64,000 bases of DNA from Enoplosus armatus (taxonomy: Eukaryota > Chordata > Actinopteri > Centrarchiformes > Enoplosidae): contig NC_092198.1 of assembly GCF_043641665.1 (NCBI RefSeq), positions 3,508,501 through 3,572,500 on the forward strand. Reading direction: 5' to 3'. Shown one piece after another: positions 1 to 13,367 of the stretch (positions within the stretch are counted from its first letter, which is position 1; every line of letters starts with the position of its first letter). Position numbers and translations under genes: made by a program. Below the pieces are notes generated by a model. The model was not told where the DNA came from and searched no databases. It worked only from the letters and a program-made list of their open reading frames with translations.

Positions 1-314
1 TTAAGGCCATTCATTTGCTTGTGCACACCAGCATACTCTGCAAGATGGAAAGAAAGGAGACAGAAGGGGTACCAGTAGCAGCGATGCTAGCAGGTACTGC
101 ATTACAAAATAAGATGGTAAACAAAGATAACCCTTGGATTAATATGTTATTGAAAACCCGGCAGGAGACAGTAACATGATTATCTCCAGAACGTGTGATG
201 CCATTCTCCAGTCCAAGGCCAAGAATACACTGTATATAGAAGAGAAGTGGGGAAAAGGAGGAGGGCTGGAGAAGAATGTGTCAAGCACAAAGGAATTCAA
301 CTAGTTCAACCACA

Positions 315-552
315 TGGCGAGAATTCTGTTTGAAAAATATTGCAAGGTTTATTATTACGCCCCTTGCAAAAACGATGCGGTGGTAGATGTTGGAGACTAT
401 GTGGGATAAAAGACACCGATCGTATTTTCTGGAATTGCCAGGTTATTGTGCCTTATTGGCTGGATATTCATAAACATATTAATGTATTTGTTTTTAGATC
501 TGATTCTGTGTACATGGCATTGAACGGTGGAATATCAGCGATGAGGGGGTAG
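315..552 (+). mobile_element. LINE ORF2 C-terminal remnant (L1-like)
   Basis: Read in two frames, the stretch gives WREFCLKNIARFIITP followed, one frame over, by CWRLCGIKDTDRIFWNC and a W-x5-HKHI tail. This is the arrangement seen after the reverse-transcriptase domain in L1-like LINEs of fish: a Cys/His knuckle of the form CW-x2-CG...H/R-IFWxC, then a YW...IHKHI helix. The frame change near 373-385 and the stop at 550 show that it is dead. It lies inside an NT5DC1 intron and runs directly into the SINE to its right. The family call rests on recall of the motif, not on a search. Confidence 0.5.
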
Positions 553-710
553 CTCACCCCGGTAGCTCACCCGGTAGAGCATGTACATATATCAAGGCTG
601 AGTCCTTACCTGGTCCCAGGGTCCTTTGCTGCATGTCATCCCTTCCCTCCCTCCCACCTGTCATGTCTCTCTCTCTCTACTGTGTGACTGAAAAAACAAA
701 AAGGCTGTCA
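549..710 (+). mobile_element. tRNA-derived SINE copy
   Basis: A partly duplicated tRNA-like head (GTAGCTCACCCGGTAGAGCA resembles a pol III A box) is followed by a body containing CCTTTGCTGCATGTCATCCC and a C/T-rich stretch, ending in an A-rich tail (GAAAAAACAAAAAGG). This head-body-tail order matches a SINE family that is very common in percomorph genomes. The B box is degraded. It is not a functional tRNA gene. Confidence 0.7.
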
Positions 711-1281
711 CGAGGAAGTGGCTAAAAGAGCCCCTCGCTATTGATGAATGGATAGATATAATATATGAAATATATATTATGGAAAGGTTGACATTTTCCA
801 TACTTAGACCATTAAACCTACAAGGTCAGACTTAATAGAATGAATGAATATATATTATTTTATTGCGTCCAACAGCTCGCTCTTATTCATTTTTTCCACC
901 TTCAACCCTTTATAGTACCTAAGGTGAAAGCTTCCCATGTTCAGTTGTAAATAATGAAAGCTAATGTTATAAAAGGCTGTAAAATGGTGATCAACGTACT
1001 GCAGTGTGCTTTTATTACTTGCAGTTATACGGATACTATAAAATAAAATAAAAAAACACATCAATTCCTAAAATGACTATACATATTGGGAGCAGTCTCG
1101 CGGTCCATATAATTCACACGGTGCCTCTGCTGTTCTGTTTCCTTGTGGGCCTGCTGGGGAGTGCTGTGGTGAGGTTTAGCTGACGAGGTTTCGGACCGGA
1201 GGACTAGAGGCCTGTGTGGTCATTTAGCAGCTGGATGTTTGGTTAAACTGTGGTGTCTGAGTTCTCTTTCCTCTCCTCCAG

Positions 1282-4200
1282 TGAGCGACGTGGAGGAGAG
1301 CGAGGGGCTGCCGTCGCTGGATAAACCGGGCTGGTACTCCCAGGGCAACTGGCCGCACCTCCATGAGCTGCTCAAGACCATGACGGGGAAACCAGAGCCC
1401 AAGGTAGGCCCGCCGCCTCGTACCGTATATCACCGGAGTGAGCAGTCAGACCTCTGGCTGAACAACATCGGCTCGCTTTGAGGTTGACTCCAACTTTGGT
1501 TTTTGGCAGAGGCTGAAAGAAATCAGGGCTTCACGATAAATCAGCTGAGGGAGATTCACACTGATGTGATGGAGAGGAGGAACATGGGCCTTGGCACGAC
1601 TGTCGACGGGGCTGCTGTGTGCCAGCAAGCTGGGAGTTCACTGATAAAACAGGCCAAACAGTGCAGCCAGCTCCCCTCATACGTCTCACTGCGTATACAA
1701 TGCAGCCCCTTCTTAGGGATCATTTCTACACAGATCAAAGACCTCTTTCTTACCTCTCAGGTATCGTCGAGACCTTAGCTTAAAAGCTAAGAGTCCTGCA
1801 TAACAGTGGTTGTGTTTACATGACAGCAATATTGTGATACAGTACAAGCCAACTGAAAACCTGAGTTAAAGAAAAACTTTATTTTATACTTTTCTAATTT
1901 TTCCGCAATCATTCCTATCAGTTATGATAAACTGTTCTATCATCAACTCCATGACTGATCTGGGGGCCGGCCAGCTTCACGATGAAGTTCAATGAGGAAA
2001 GCTACAACTAAGTATTTGTTGTAGTAAGCCAAAGACACAAGACTGCAGAGTACAAATAGAAGGGCAAAACAATGTCACAGCGAATAGATTTGAAAAATTG
2101 CTGAATCATCTGAGCCTTCAGCAGTCTGAATTTGAGCCAGCCACAGAAAGTCACATTAGACGGTCTCGTGAAAGCTTCTTGGCAGACGGCTGTGTGCGGG
2201 GAGGGGAAGCTTGCTGTCCCACACTGGAATCCCTCATCTGTAGGGAAAATATCAAATGGTGCAGTGGTCCAGAGTAGGAGGAGTGCGTTTATGTCTGTGA
2301 AAATGTTTTTAATGAAAATGTACAATTGTGTCTGTCAGATGTGACAAAGATGAGAATATTTACGTGTGCCCTAAATATAAAAGTGCCTGCTGGTTTCATG
2401 CATCATGTCTGACTTAAAAGGCAATCACTGAAAATTATTGGTAATACAAAACGATAGCTCTGTTTCTTTGTGTTTGTTTTCCCAACAGGACCAGAGAATA
2501 TGGCTAAGATGGGTGTGACTCTCTCCACAGTCCCACCAACATTGAGTTGTTCCTGATTCGTGTTTAATTCCCTTGTTTAATGAAAGAATGCATCTGAATT
2601 TTCCAGACCGCCCTCCCCCCAAAAATACGGCTGTATAGGTCGTCTGCGCAAGCAGCTTATTACGGCTCATATTTACGTTTCTGTGAAACCAAAAGTCAAC
2701 AGTGACTCATTTTAACTCACGTACGCAAGTTCATTTACGTACTTATGTTACGTTAGTGAGTGACGTGACGTAACTTAACTTAAGTACATAACTTAACTTG
2801 TAACTAACGTACTTATTTGAACCCAAACCAAAACATAACCAAACTGCAATCTTTAACCATGTGTATTCTCTCCAAAAATCAGAAGCTGTAGTTTCATATA
2901 TACCTTCAATCATTTCCAACAACAAAATGCTTATTTAGCCCCCCCCCCCCCTTCAATTTTTTTATTTAGCATGGCCTGACAGTCACAGAAGCTTGTCAGT
3001 TACCCCCCACAAGAGATGACACGTTTCCAGCACCATCTATATTGTGGGGACATGTAAGAAGATTGTCCCTGCCAGTGAATGTTGCTTCACTTTGGTCTAC
3101 CAACCATGTCCAGGTTTTTAGCGGGTAAAACTTCTGGTAGCAGGGACGTTACTGTTGGATCCCCGGGGGCTAAATATTACAAGAAGGAAACGCAACAGTT
3201 AAAAAACCTGATGTTACAGATCAAGCACAGGCAGAGCTGCACCCAGCCGAAGTCCGGCCAGCAGAACCCGTCATCGTCCACACCCCCAGCTCCTCTCCCC
3301 CTCCTCCCAGCCCTCTGCTCAATGCCCCCTCTGTTCCTCGGCCACGTGGAGAAAGCCCTCGTGGAATTTAGTGTCAACCTGCACTTATAGCTGCTTTAAA
3401 CACTCCTCCGGGGTGACCTGAGGCACTCTGTGTTTTCACTTCTCTCCACTTTCACCTGACAGGACTTAATGCAGGTGGGCTGAATAGAGGCATTCAGGGA
3501 AGATTACAATCCCCTCTCAGCACAGTGCTGAAACTGACGGGGTCATGGTGGAGCTGATGGGACGAGATCATGGAGATTCGGACCTGAATACGGGTTGTTG
3601 TGATCATTCTGAGGCGTAAGGACTTCTTAATAAATACCTTGGAAGCCCAGGATATTGCACTGTCCCAGTGAGTCACAGCCGTTTGAAAATAAGCTTAATT
3701 GGCTGATATTTTACAAGATAAATTAGTTATTCTCAAAATTTCAAGTGGCACTGGATCTTTTAATCCAAGACAATGCTCTATCTCATTTCGTATTCTTTTT
3801 TAGTATTTATCCTACTTTGTAAACCAAGTCAAAAGATCTCAAAGACAAAATTGAATATGTTTTTAATGCAAATAACTTCCTAATAACTTGCTAATAAATT
3901 TCCTTTAAACTAGGAGGGGGATCTGTCCTATTCTGCTCATTCTGTTGGCAGAATCTTTCACAACTTAAGATGAATATAACATTTTGGGACCGAATATGAG
4001 ACTAAAGCCACAGATAAAGAAGACCCGTCATCACGCCAGCTTTTTTTTTTACACTGAACCACGGAAGCACAAGAGGCATGACGTGTAACACAACAGACTA
4101 GTCTAGTGTGACGTATCGCATACACGTGGGGTTAGGTTGATCCTGTCCTCTGCTCGGAGGGTAAGGAGCTCGTTGTCTCCCCAGTTAGCAGACATTTTCT

Positions 4201-7200
4201 TTGCTGTAGATTAGCTGCTAACTTCTTCTTCTTCGAGTTAGCTGCTAAGTGCTTTTTAAATCCCCCCGTGGTGGCGCACATGACATACTGTCTGTTACTA
4301 CCTTAACGGCGCAACAACAATGCCTCCTACATTACGTGTTTGTACGTTTTGTACAAACGGCGAGGCGGGATAACGGTGCAATATTTCCGTCTTGAACAGG
4401 CTGCATAAAAGGCGCTTAAGATGACAAAATGGGGTTTGGTCCTGCTGCCTTGTTGGCCCCCTGCTCTCCTTGTGCTCCAGGCCCCACACAGTGTGCAGCA
4501 CAATGGGCTCATTAAGGCCCCCCTGCATGCCTGCAGCTCTGTTTACCTGGGCCTGGCTTTAGCTTCAACTGCTCCTCTGAGTGATGAGCTGATAAGAGAC
4601 GGGGGTCCACTGGCCCACACTACATGCCATCTTAAAGCTGCAGTAAGCTGTTTCTCATCAATGAGCCTTGATGACCTATATCATCCAGCAGACACTGAGC
4701 CACAGGGGCGTCCCGCTGGAGTCCTTGTCTTTGACCTGTCCACTGTATAATAAACCAATAATCCCTGGTTTGGCTTCTCCAGATGTTGGACTGTCTTCAC
4801 CATCTGTTCCTTTACATCAGCTCTTCATCATCAGGAGTCAGTGACACCCTTTGTGACTCATTTACTAACCCCCTCATTTATTCAATGAGACCAGTGCGTT
4901 GCTACAGCAGGGGAGCTGATGCAGGGGGGCTCCGGCAAAAAGAAACCAAAGGGTCGTCCGGACACGGGACTGCAATCATTTGGCAGCGCACATTCCTGGT
5001 AGATTAGTGTGTAACGTGTTCTGTCTGAACATTTCCGAACCTCAACTCCTCGAGACACTGGACACCAGCGAGCGCACGACGTCAGCAGTCAGCCTGCCCA
5101 CACGGATACTCCAGACTTTTAATTGGCCATAATATATGACTGACATCTCCAGAAAACAAATCATTTTCACAAACATAGAAAATACCTCTATTTGATTGGG
5201 TATATTTGCCTACCCTTTGCTACAAGTCTTAAGTGCTCATATGTGGGACCTCTAAAGTCTACAGCTCTGCTATTGACTGACAGAAAGCTAATACGCCATT
5301 CAGATAATTTTAGCTTAATTCTTAAGTACATAAAATATAGAAATCTTGGAAAGAGGTTTAATGACTCTAGTCCAAGATACTTTCCTTAGTTCCAAGAAAA
5401 ATCTATAGAGCAGCAAATCAACATGGGAAAGAAGTCAGATTCACCAGCTCCATCAGTGGTAATTAAACATGAAGAACGCAGAAACATCTTGTACATTATT
5501 TGTAGAGTGTGTAACAAATTACTACACTGTGTATTATACTAGAATTGATTTTAATCCATTTAGTAAATGGCCATGTATGACAGTCAGAACTTCTTTGTCT
5601 TCAGCAGTCCCAGACTTTTCTTAGCCAATATAATCTGCACTGTGGCATAGCAAGTCGTGTTCGACGTTAAGGATAAAAGACAACAACTAAAGGCTGCATT
5701 TACCACCAATGAAAAGTGTCATCCTGTGTGGATGTGTTTTGAAGTAACAGTGAAGCGTCTGCTCGTCTGATTCACTTCATGGTGCTTTCCCTCATGCAGA
5801 GCTCAGTCTGGTTCAGGCTAATGTATCTGTATCTGTCCACAATGAAGCTCTTCTATAATGTGTTGCCTCTGTGCTGGAATCCCTGGCCTCTGTAAATATT
5901 TATCATATTGATCCTGTGACTCTGGCAGCAGGACTGCTGAGCAATGAGAGGTGGGCAGTTCTGGGAAAGTCTGGTGGAAACGTAATTCCTGCAGCCCCCT
6001 CCCTACAGGCCTGGCCCACAGCCTCCCCGATTAGTCCGTCAGTTTGTTTACATGTGGAGGGCCCGGCCTGAGACACAGCACAGCTCTGTGAGGGGGAGGG
6101 ACGAGACGCAGCCCTGCATCCACTTAATGGCCTTCTGAATCCTGTAGAGAGGTTTTATTCAGTGAGGTTCATCTTGCATAAAACCTTTAGTTTTTCTGCG
6201 TGTTCAAGTTCATCCTTGAGATTTCAGCTGATGAAAAACAACATGGTTTCCACTGAATGACTCTCCCACACAGCTAAGTTGCACACACATTAGTGGGCCT
6301 AAATGTAAGCTTTAGATCTTTATTTCATTAAGATGGGATATGGGCTTTGGTTGGGAAATATTAAAATTTTCAGCCTCAAGCCAGAACCTGAATATGAGAT
6401 CCAGGCAGCAAGAGAGAGCACATTTTAATCACACACTGAAGGCCTCACTTTAAAATGGTGTGTACTTTTGAACATGCTATTATTCTTTCATTTGAATTTT
6501 ACTGTTTCAGTAACTGTTTTTAAGTATCTTGTACTTAAACCTGCACTAATCACATTTTTTTTTGAGGAACAAGGGCTCAAATGGACATGTGGATGTGAGT
6601 CACTGGTAGTGATGTACCGAGCATTTTGGTTTTCAAGTCCACAACTCAAAAAAACAACAACTATAAAATCAAATAATTTCATTTTAAAATAATGTTGTGG
6701 CAACAAATTGTGCAGAACGTTGAGGGATGTTTAAACTTCTTAAAGGACCACACCATTGACTTTCCTCGTGTTAGCATGACATTATTACAAATCGTAGTTC
6801 TATTAGTCATACTGTTCACATTAACCTGCACTAATTGCTAGTTGACAAAAGCGAGTGCAAATTCTGTAGTCACTTTGATGTGTTACGCTAGTCAAGAAAC
6901 CTTCGGGAGTCTGCAAACATATTGAAATCAATAGAAACCAATGGGTGCCTTGAATGGTAGAATCTAAACCTGGATAGAATACACTCACAAATGGTCAGCA
7001 GAAATTGAGCACTGCATGTGATACTGCGTTTTTCAGGTACGCCAGTGCAGTATTAGTAATGCCAGCACTGATAGATGTCAATAGCTTTTATTGATCCCTT
7101 GCACTTACACGTGGATTCATTTGTAAGCATTATACATATTCAAAACTAATTTTCCAGTATTCCTGTGAACTTTTTAGCCTCTTCTTACTGTAAAGTTCAG

Positions 7201-10200
7201 AATGTAAGCAGACTTCTGTGTCTTGTCATTTTAATCTCCAGCATTCTCCACTCCTCACTCCATTTCCTCTCCCATGCGGTGAGAATAGAAATAAATGGCT
7301 GTCGAAAATGGATTTGAAGCTTCGAGCTCTTGCGCTTCAGTTTTGGAATGCATCTCAGTAAAGCCTGCCCCAGCTTGCTTTACTTTCCAGACGTGGGGGA
7401 CAAAAGAGATGCAGCGGTCAAAAAGGTTGCGATGAGTTTTGCAGACACCGTGTCTGGTCCCCCCCTGGGGGGCCATAAGACATATCCCAGCTGACTTTGA
7501 CTGCTGCTAAGAGAAGAATTCGGCTTAAGTGCGCCTTTATCACAGCACTTAAACTGTTGTATAGACTTTGAAAGTAAACAAGCTGTCCTCTCGGTCACCT
7601 TTTCTTTTTTTCCTCACCCTGCAGGTAGTGTATTTTGGAGATAGCATGAGGTCGGACATGTTCCCTGCCAGCAGCTTTGGGAAGTGGGAGACAGTGATGA
7701 TCGTGGAGGAAATGGAGGGGGAGGGCGTCCCGAAGAGCGACGCAGCCATGTCCAATGAGGCCCAAGTGGAGCCTCTGGAGAAAAAGGGAAAGTTTGAGGT
7801 AAGTTCACGGACGCAGCTGTTTCCGTTTACCAGACGTTCACCCATCCTCCAATCCTCAAATCCCCACCCCCAACTCTGTGAGCCTCTTCCCCCGTCCTCT
7901 GGCCTAATGCCACCCTATACCCTTTGTGTCACTTGATACGTGCCTTTCACGTCACCATTTGTGCATCGGCTCTATGGGTACGTTTTCACACTGTCACAGG
8001 TGACGGAGAAATGTGTAAAATCAGGCACGTTGACCCAAGTTTATGTTAAAGATGTGCTGGAAGGCAGTTTGTGAAACATGTCAGGCATTTAACCTCCAGC
8101 ATGTAGAAATGACACATTAAAGGGGAGTTTGTTTACAGGTGTTGGGGGGTTCTACTGCATATGTGGAAAAAGTTGTTTAAAGCATTATGTGGCTCCAGAG
8201 GGAGCTGACCAGACCTCTGCTGCAGGCTAGAGGCTAGATTAGCTTCTACTAGCATAACATAACACACCCCAATCTCCGACTGAATTGTCTGTGGTCGAGT
8301 TGCATTGTGGGTTGCTGCCAGGTTTTGACAAGGACGAAGAATTTGTGGAGAGAAAAAAAGATGGTATCTCTGGTTCTGCTGCATCGATTTTGATCCTTTT
8401 GTTTTAACTGTCCATCGTGAGTCCGACAGCGTAACGCTCAATCGGTGGAGTACGAGGAGAATGAGGATATAATATCAGTCGGTGCTTCCCTCCCTCACAG
8501 AGCAGATTTTAACCATCAGGATGTTGTGATCCTGACAAAAAGTGAGCAGTCAGCACATCTTTTGGCAAGAAACGCCGGGAGCAGGCCTGACCTCTTTTTT
8601 TTCCCCAAAATACAGAAGGCTATCCAGGGCTGTCCTATTCTGTCTTTTGAATTTTGGAACAGCAAAAAAAAGAGGGCAAAGCGTGATCTCCCCAGATGTA
8701 GTTTAGCAGTCACATATACCCTAAACCCTCTGTAACTCAAAACTCAACCCCTATAGACCTCGCCAACCTGCTGCCCTCTGTGCAATGTGTATGTACGTCT
8801 CCAAGGTCCCATTAAGCCCAGCACAACCAGTACTACTATGCTGGAATAATACTTACTACTAGTTTGTGGTATTTTGATCAAAGTGCTCTTTCCACTGCTT
8901 GACAGTATCCCCAGAAAGAAAATGAAAGTATGCTCATATCGGCTCCCGATACCAAACTTGCAGATTATCCCCCTGAATGTGGACGTTAGGTTAATTAGAT
9001 CGATCCGGATGAGAACAACATTTCTGACGCAGATGAAATCTTGACGGTGATGAGAAAGATGACTTCCGCTTCCTGTGTCTCTCGCTTTTCATTTATCAGC
9101 ATTATCTTGAAGAGCCAATCTGATTGGTCTAATTCCCGTGCATGCACTTAAAACTGCAGAGTAGGCAGATAAAGAGCAGTATATTCTGTTTAAGAGCTGT
9201 TCTGTGTCTTTTGTGATGAGTTTGATCCCCGTCATCTGTGTTGATTTAGGTCAGAGCTTCCTGCTTCAGCTTGCTGAAGTCTATTAATTCCCCATCTCCA
9301 GAATATCTCAGGCAATCCTACTTCATTCTGTTTTGGCTCCTTTTGAAATATTATATTTAGAAATATTTGGTACAAATCTCCATGACAATATGATGATCAC
9401 AGATTTTTTTTTTATCCTCTCTGCACAGTTCCTGATGACATTAGTTGATTCTGCTCAAAACACTAGTTTATCATTTCGGTTTGTGCGGTGTGTATATTAC
9501 CACATCCTTCTTAAACACCACATCCTGTTGTTCCAGCGATCGCAGCACTTTCTGCTTATGAAATGTATTGATGTTTTATGAGTGATTATGAGTAACACAG
9601 CGGGGGATTTCTCAGAAATGATGATTCATGCAGTAGTCAAAATAACCCACAACGCTGCTTGGGTTGAAGCCAGTTTGAAGTCTTGCTATATTCCCTGTTC
9701 AGGGTAGAATTCCCACCTCCTTTTATCAGGTCTGCACATGTCTGAAAATGAATCTTAACACACAGTTACATAGTTTGGTTTGTGTGTTGGCTGTCTCGAC
9801 AGGAGCAGGGCATGAAGTCACCCTCTGATGTGTCCAAGCAGTGGGGCTCCTACTTTGTCGACGTACATAGAGGCGGAGGAGGGGACGAGGAGAGCCAGAA
9901 ACTGACCTGGTGTTGTAACTGCATTCACAAATACAGCGCCATGGCCATCCCTAGTGTGGAGCACATAGCAGGTATGTGGAAGTAGACAACACGCTGCACC
10001 AGGTTTGATGGAGATAAGAAAGCAAAAAATCAGGTCCAAATAATAATACGAGTAATAATCCTAATAAACTTTCAAGAGCTCTTCTCTAAACAAATGTACA
10101 AAGTGCTTTACAACTTAAAAACATCTGTAAAAAGCACGTGTGACATGTTAAACAATTACAAAATGAGAAATTAGATGGTTCCGGAGTTTCAGGGCCCTGA

Positions 10201-12965
10201 GAGAGAAAAGGTTTTGTCTCCTGGTCCTTATCTTAGAGAGGCCACTGCTGAAGGATCTCAGATTATGTGAAGGCTCAGGAGAACTTAACATTTCAGCAAT
10301 GCAACTGTGTCAGGTCATGAAATGCTTCAAAAGTGAGCAATAAAATGTTTTAACTGAAAAATCTAAAATAAACAGGCAATTGTGAAAGCGTGTAGGTTTA
10401 AAACTAAGCATCTGTAGAATCTGAACGATGTTTGAAAAACAAATGACTGAACTAACTTAGTGACATGGTGATTAAAATGTTTTTAGCTGCGATGTTAATG
10501 CTACGAGGTAAAAGTCCTGGATTAAGCCACACCTGTTCCGAAATAGGGTGAAGGTCAATTTCAAATATAAAGAATGTATAAATGAAGAAAATGATTTGCC
10601 ATCCAGTTTTTAACATGAGCAAGAATGCAGCATTTCACCTTCAGTGGAATTGATAGGAAGGCAAATAATATTGCCCAGAGGGAGCATATGTAGATCAAAT
10701 AAAACGGGACCCTTTGTGGCTCTCCAAATCTGACTTTGGCCAATGGAAACTGAGAATTTTCTGTTTTCTAGGTAGCGGGATAATCAATTTAGGGCAATGC
10801 CAAAAATTTGAAAAATTAGAACAAGAGAGCAATAAGTATGACATGACTGTTGGAAGGAATGTTATGCAAATACATACTGTAAATACATTAATGCATTATC
10901 CTGAACTCATATTTTATATTCTTAAGTTTCATATTCATTAGTGAGTATGTTTGGCAGTGTATTCCTGTAAATGCTCCCACATGGGACAAAGAACATGACT
11001 GAGTGTTGTAAAAACAATCCGACGTTGAACTTTTAAAAATCTCTATTCCCACATCAAACATTTTCTCCATCATTTCAACATTGAAACATTCACAAGAATC
11101 AAAACAGGGACTGAACCAGACACAGATGTGGAGCCAAAGTTAGAATGAACTCCAACCACCACTGCTGCAGAGCAGTTCCTGGGAAAATGGTACCAGTCTC
11201 CATATAACGATGTGCTTAGGGCTGTTTTCACACTGGGATCATTGTTTTTGAGTCTGAACTTGGGTGAAACTGTTGCTGATGCAATCCGTTTGTCTAGTGC
11301 TCCCATCGCGTCAGACAGCTTTAAGGGTTCAGTATGCTTCAAACGAACTAGGTCTAAGGTAAGGGTCTAAGGGTCTAAGGAAAACCCTACCGTCATAGCC
11401 TCCTCCTGGCTGCATCCCATTCCCTCCTGATGTCTCCCCAAGAACTCTTTTACATGTCTGTGTCATCTTGACACAATAAATTGTTCAAATGGGAAAAAGG
11501 GTCTCTCCTCGAAGACATTCATGGTGTTGCTAAAGGGAAGTAGTTGTGTAAAGAATGAGAAAAGTGAAAAGTGAGCGTGATTGTCAGATAAGTTGCGACA
11601 ATTGTTTGATGATCCGATAGGTTTGTTTTAAGTATACTGAGGCCTTTATTCAAGTGGTGCTCAAGTTGTTTGGTCTGCACCTGGGCTCAGAACAAGCTAA
11701 CACTCCTCCTGTTTCATCTTCTTTAATCATCACCTTATTAAAGAAAAAACACTTTAGGCTCCATTCTTTCGTCTTTGGAAGATTTGGTTTGACAGAGCTG
11801 CTGTAACTTTACAGACGTAAGGAGAAAGATATATGAGTAATCAGTTACTCACAGGCATTGCAGACAGTTCCTGTAAATTATGTGTGATAGCACAGATAGT
11901 TGCCTGGAAGGCAGGAAAAGTGTGGTAATATTTAAAAAAAAACAAAACATTTACACAATTTGTAAAGGAACTTGTCACACCACTGGTAAAGTAAACATTG
12001 GCAGCTCCACATGGCAGCAAGAGGTTGCTATTTGAAAAATGTAAGTACCATCAAGTCAGTAAGTCCATATCAAGGACTCAAGTTGTGCCCATCTTCATCA
12101 TCCAGATAATTTTACTCCTGCAAACTCAAACTAACTTTAACGTTGTCCAACAATAGTCAGGGTGAAGACCTGCTGAACACTGATCATTTACTAAGGGACA
12201 TGAATGCTTCTCAAGGCATTGTATTGTATGTTGAATGACACTCAATGGCAGGTGTGTGGGAGGGGGTTTTGGATGCTGTTTGCCAATCCTTAAATCACTG
12301 CGTTTGAATGCATACTCATGGCCAACCTATCTGTTGTGCAACAGAGACAAGTAGTCAAGGTAGAAAAAATAGTTGGAATCAGGCACGTGAGGCTGACAAT
12401 GAGAGTTTAAAATCCTAGTTGAGAAATGAGGCACTTAAACATAATACAGAATCCCTCTGTCTGCTCAAGAGGATGGATGTGTTGGCAAGCCCTGCGCCAC
12501 TGTCCTGTTCTATTGACCTTATGTAAGATACTCATAGCAGCTCAAAAGTAAAAAAAACAAAAACAGCTGAAATATTTTTGGGGGGCTGGGGTCACTTTTT
12601 CATCCTTTCTTAGTTTGCAGGCCTGTAATTTATGATTGTTTAATGCCAGAGTTGTCTCTTTGGAGGCAAAACATCAAACAGGAATGAGTCCAACATTCTT
12701 TTGGCCTGAGTGATTACTGCCTGCTGTTTCAAACAAAGTGTGCTTTTCCACTGAATAATGAATCAATGCTGCCATGGTGCGTGAAACGTACAGGCGGCCT
12801 GCACATGTACACTGGATAACTTGACTTTCCTGTTTGATTTGACTCTTTCTAGACCTCCCTCTGGATTACAAGTTCCCCAGGTTTTCTCCCGACAAGCCCT
12901 GCACCACCGGCTACTACCCCAGGCCCCCGGATTCTTTGCTGAAGAGGTGCGAGAGTCTGTCGTAA
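1282..12965 (+). CDS. NT5DC1: NT5DC1, 5'-nucleotidase domain-containing protein 1 (3' part, four exons)
   Basis: Coding exons are 1282-1403, 7625-7798, 9803-9971 and 12853-12965. All junctions are GT-AG, the reading frame is continuous across them, and the stop is TAA at 12963. The joined peptide is about 192 residues and covers the C-terminal part of a family of roughly 455. Landmarks are SLDKPGWYSQGN and KMTGKPEPK-like sequence in the first exon, VVYFGDSMRSD in the second (the acidic motif IV of HAD phosphatases, which helps bind Mg), LEKKGKFE at the end of the second, WGSYFVDV and YSAMAIPSVE in the third, and LPLDYKFPRFS with GYYPRPP at the C-terminus. The family belongs to the HAD-like cytosolic 5'-nucleotidases, but its substrate is not established. 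The nucleophile motif lies upstream, off the window. In human, COL10A1 is nested in an NT5DC1 intron; none of the three full introns here contains a collagen reading frame. Confidence 0.93.
1404..7624 (+). other. NT5DC1 intron
   Basis: This is 6.2 kb without a recognisable exon on either strand. It holds a possible LINE remnant (2470-2580), a C-run at 2939-2951, and GC-richer islands near 4430-4750 and 5860-6110 that could be conserved non-coding DNA but show no coding signature I recognise. The acceptor at 7621-7624 follows a clear T/C tract. Confidence 0.6.
2465..2600 (-). mobile_element. possible LINE remnant
   Basis: The minus-strand translation includes QCWWDCGESHTHLSHILWSC followed by ENKHKE, which resembles the Cys/His knuckle (CW-x2-CGE...THxH-LWSC) at the end of L1-like reverse transcriptases. 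Only about 45 residues are readable. The match is by eye and the surrounding sequence gives no further support. Confidence 0.35.
7799..9802 (+). other. NT5DC1 intron
   Basis: A 2.0-kb intron with donor GTAAGT and acceptor GACAG. I see no other gene. The part around 8110-8450 looks like a dispersed, non-coding repeat but could not be assigned. Confidence 0.55.
9972..12852 (+). other. NT5DC1 last intron
   Basis: A 2.9-kb intron with donor GTATGT and acceptor TTTCTAG. It contains a degraded dispersed repeat (10060-10530) and a short GGGTCTAA tandem run (11351-11381). No coding sequence was recognised. Confidence 0.6.
10060..10530 (+). repeat. degraded dispersed teleost repeat
   Basis: Phrases such as CAAAGTGCTTTACAA, CAGGGCCCTGAGA, GAAGGATCTCAGATTATG and AGTGAGCAATAAAATGTTTTAA occur in this order in a very abundant teleost repeat that I remember by sequence but cannot name with certainty. 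It is heavily mutated and non-coding. Confidence 0.4.
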
Positions 12966-13241
12966 ATAAAAAAAAAAGAGAGAGAAAAAAAAGGGAAAAG
13001 TAAAACAAAAAAATAAATAAAAAAAATCCCTTACCCCTCTGCCTCAGGAGAGGAATGTGCCTCCATTTTTGCCTGTAGTTTCCCACCTGACCCTGCAGCC
13101 ATCTGTGGAGCACAGGAAGCATACACTCCTCGCCCATTCAGAGAAACTAAGTGAATGTAAGCCACAGTATCTCTGTGTAGTAACGCCTACCTTTGAACGT
13201 TGTTTCGTGGTTTAGTGTACCCGTGGAAATACGACAAAATA

Positions 13242-13264
13242 TGTGTGTGTGTGTGTGTGTGTGT
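13242..13264. repeat. (TG)n microsatellite
   Basis: An uninterrupted run of TG dinucleotides, about 11 units, in the NT5DC1 3' UTR. Confidence 0.95.
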
Positions 13265-13361
13265 CTGCATACAGTAATAATAGGAAATGTAGTGTTTTTA
13301 TTGTTTCATGTGTGAGGCCCCCTATTGTTTTCTATGGTAGGTTGTTTTAAAACTTTTCCGA

Positions 13362-13367
13362 AATAAA
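13362..13367 (+). terminator. NT5DC1 poly(A) signal (candidate)
   Basis: AATAAA lies about 400 bases after the NT5DC1 stop. An earlier AATAAA at 12965 overlaps the stop codon and would leave almost no 3' UTR. No GT-rich element as clear as those of DSE or GPR63 follows, so the call is tentative. Confidence 0.45.

Larger units (their letters stand above)
1..1281 (+). other. NT5DC1 intron (5' end off window)
   Basis: There is no coding exon here. The stretch holds the LINE and SINE remnants, then AT-rich sequence, and ends in a pyrimidine-rich tract and CAG at 1279-1281, the acceptor of the first visible NT5DC1 exon. Confidence 0.7.

Noticed and set aside
2740..2815. Interleaved CGTACTTATGTTACGTTAGT-type direct and inverted motifs.
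   Set aside because: Arms are short and interrupted; low-complexity ACGT/TAAC sequence explains it.
4421..4750. A 109-codon frame with a leucine-rich, signal-like start in an NT5DC1 intron.
   Set aside because: No recognisable family, no upstream promoter or poly(A) signal, and it sits inside an intron. Chance is sufficient.
1404..12852. Searched for a nested COL10A1 gene in the NT5DC1 introns.
   Set aside because: No Gly-X-Y repeats or C1q-like domain on either strand. It may lie in an upstream intron off the window or elsewhere.
12965..12970. AATAAA at the NT5DC1 stop codon as its poly(A) signal.
   Set aside because: It overlaps the stop codon and the following A-rich run, leaving no room for a 3' UTR. 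The signal at 13362 is more plausible.
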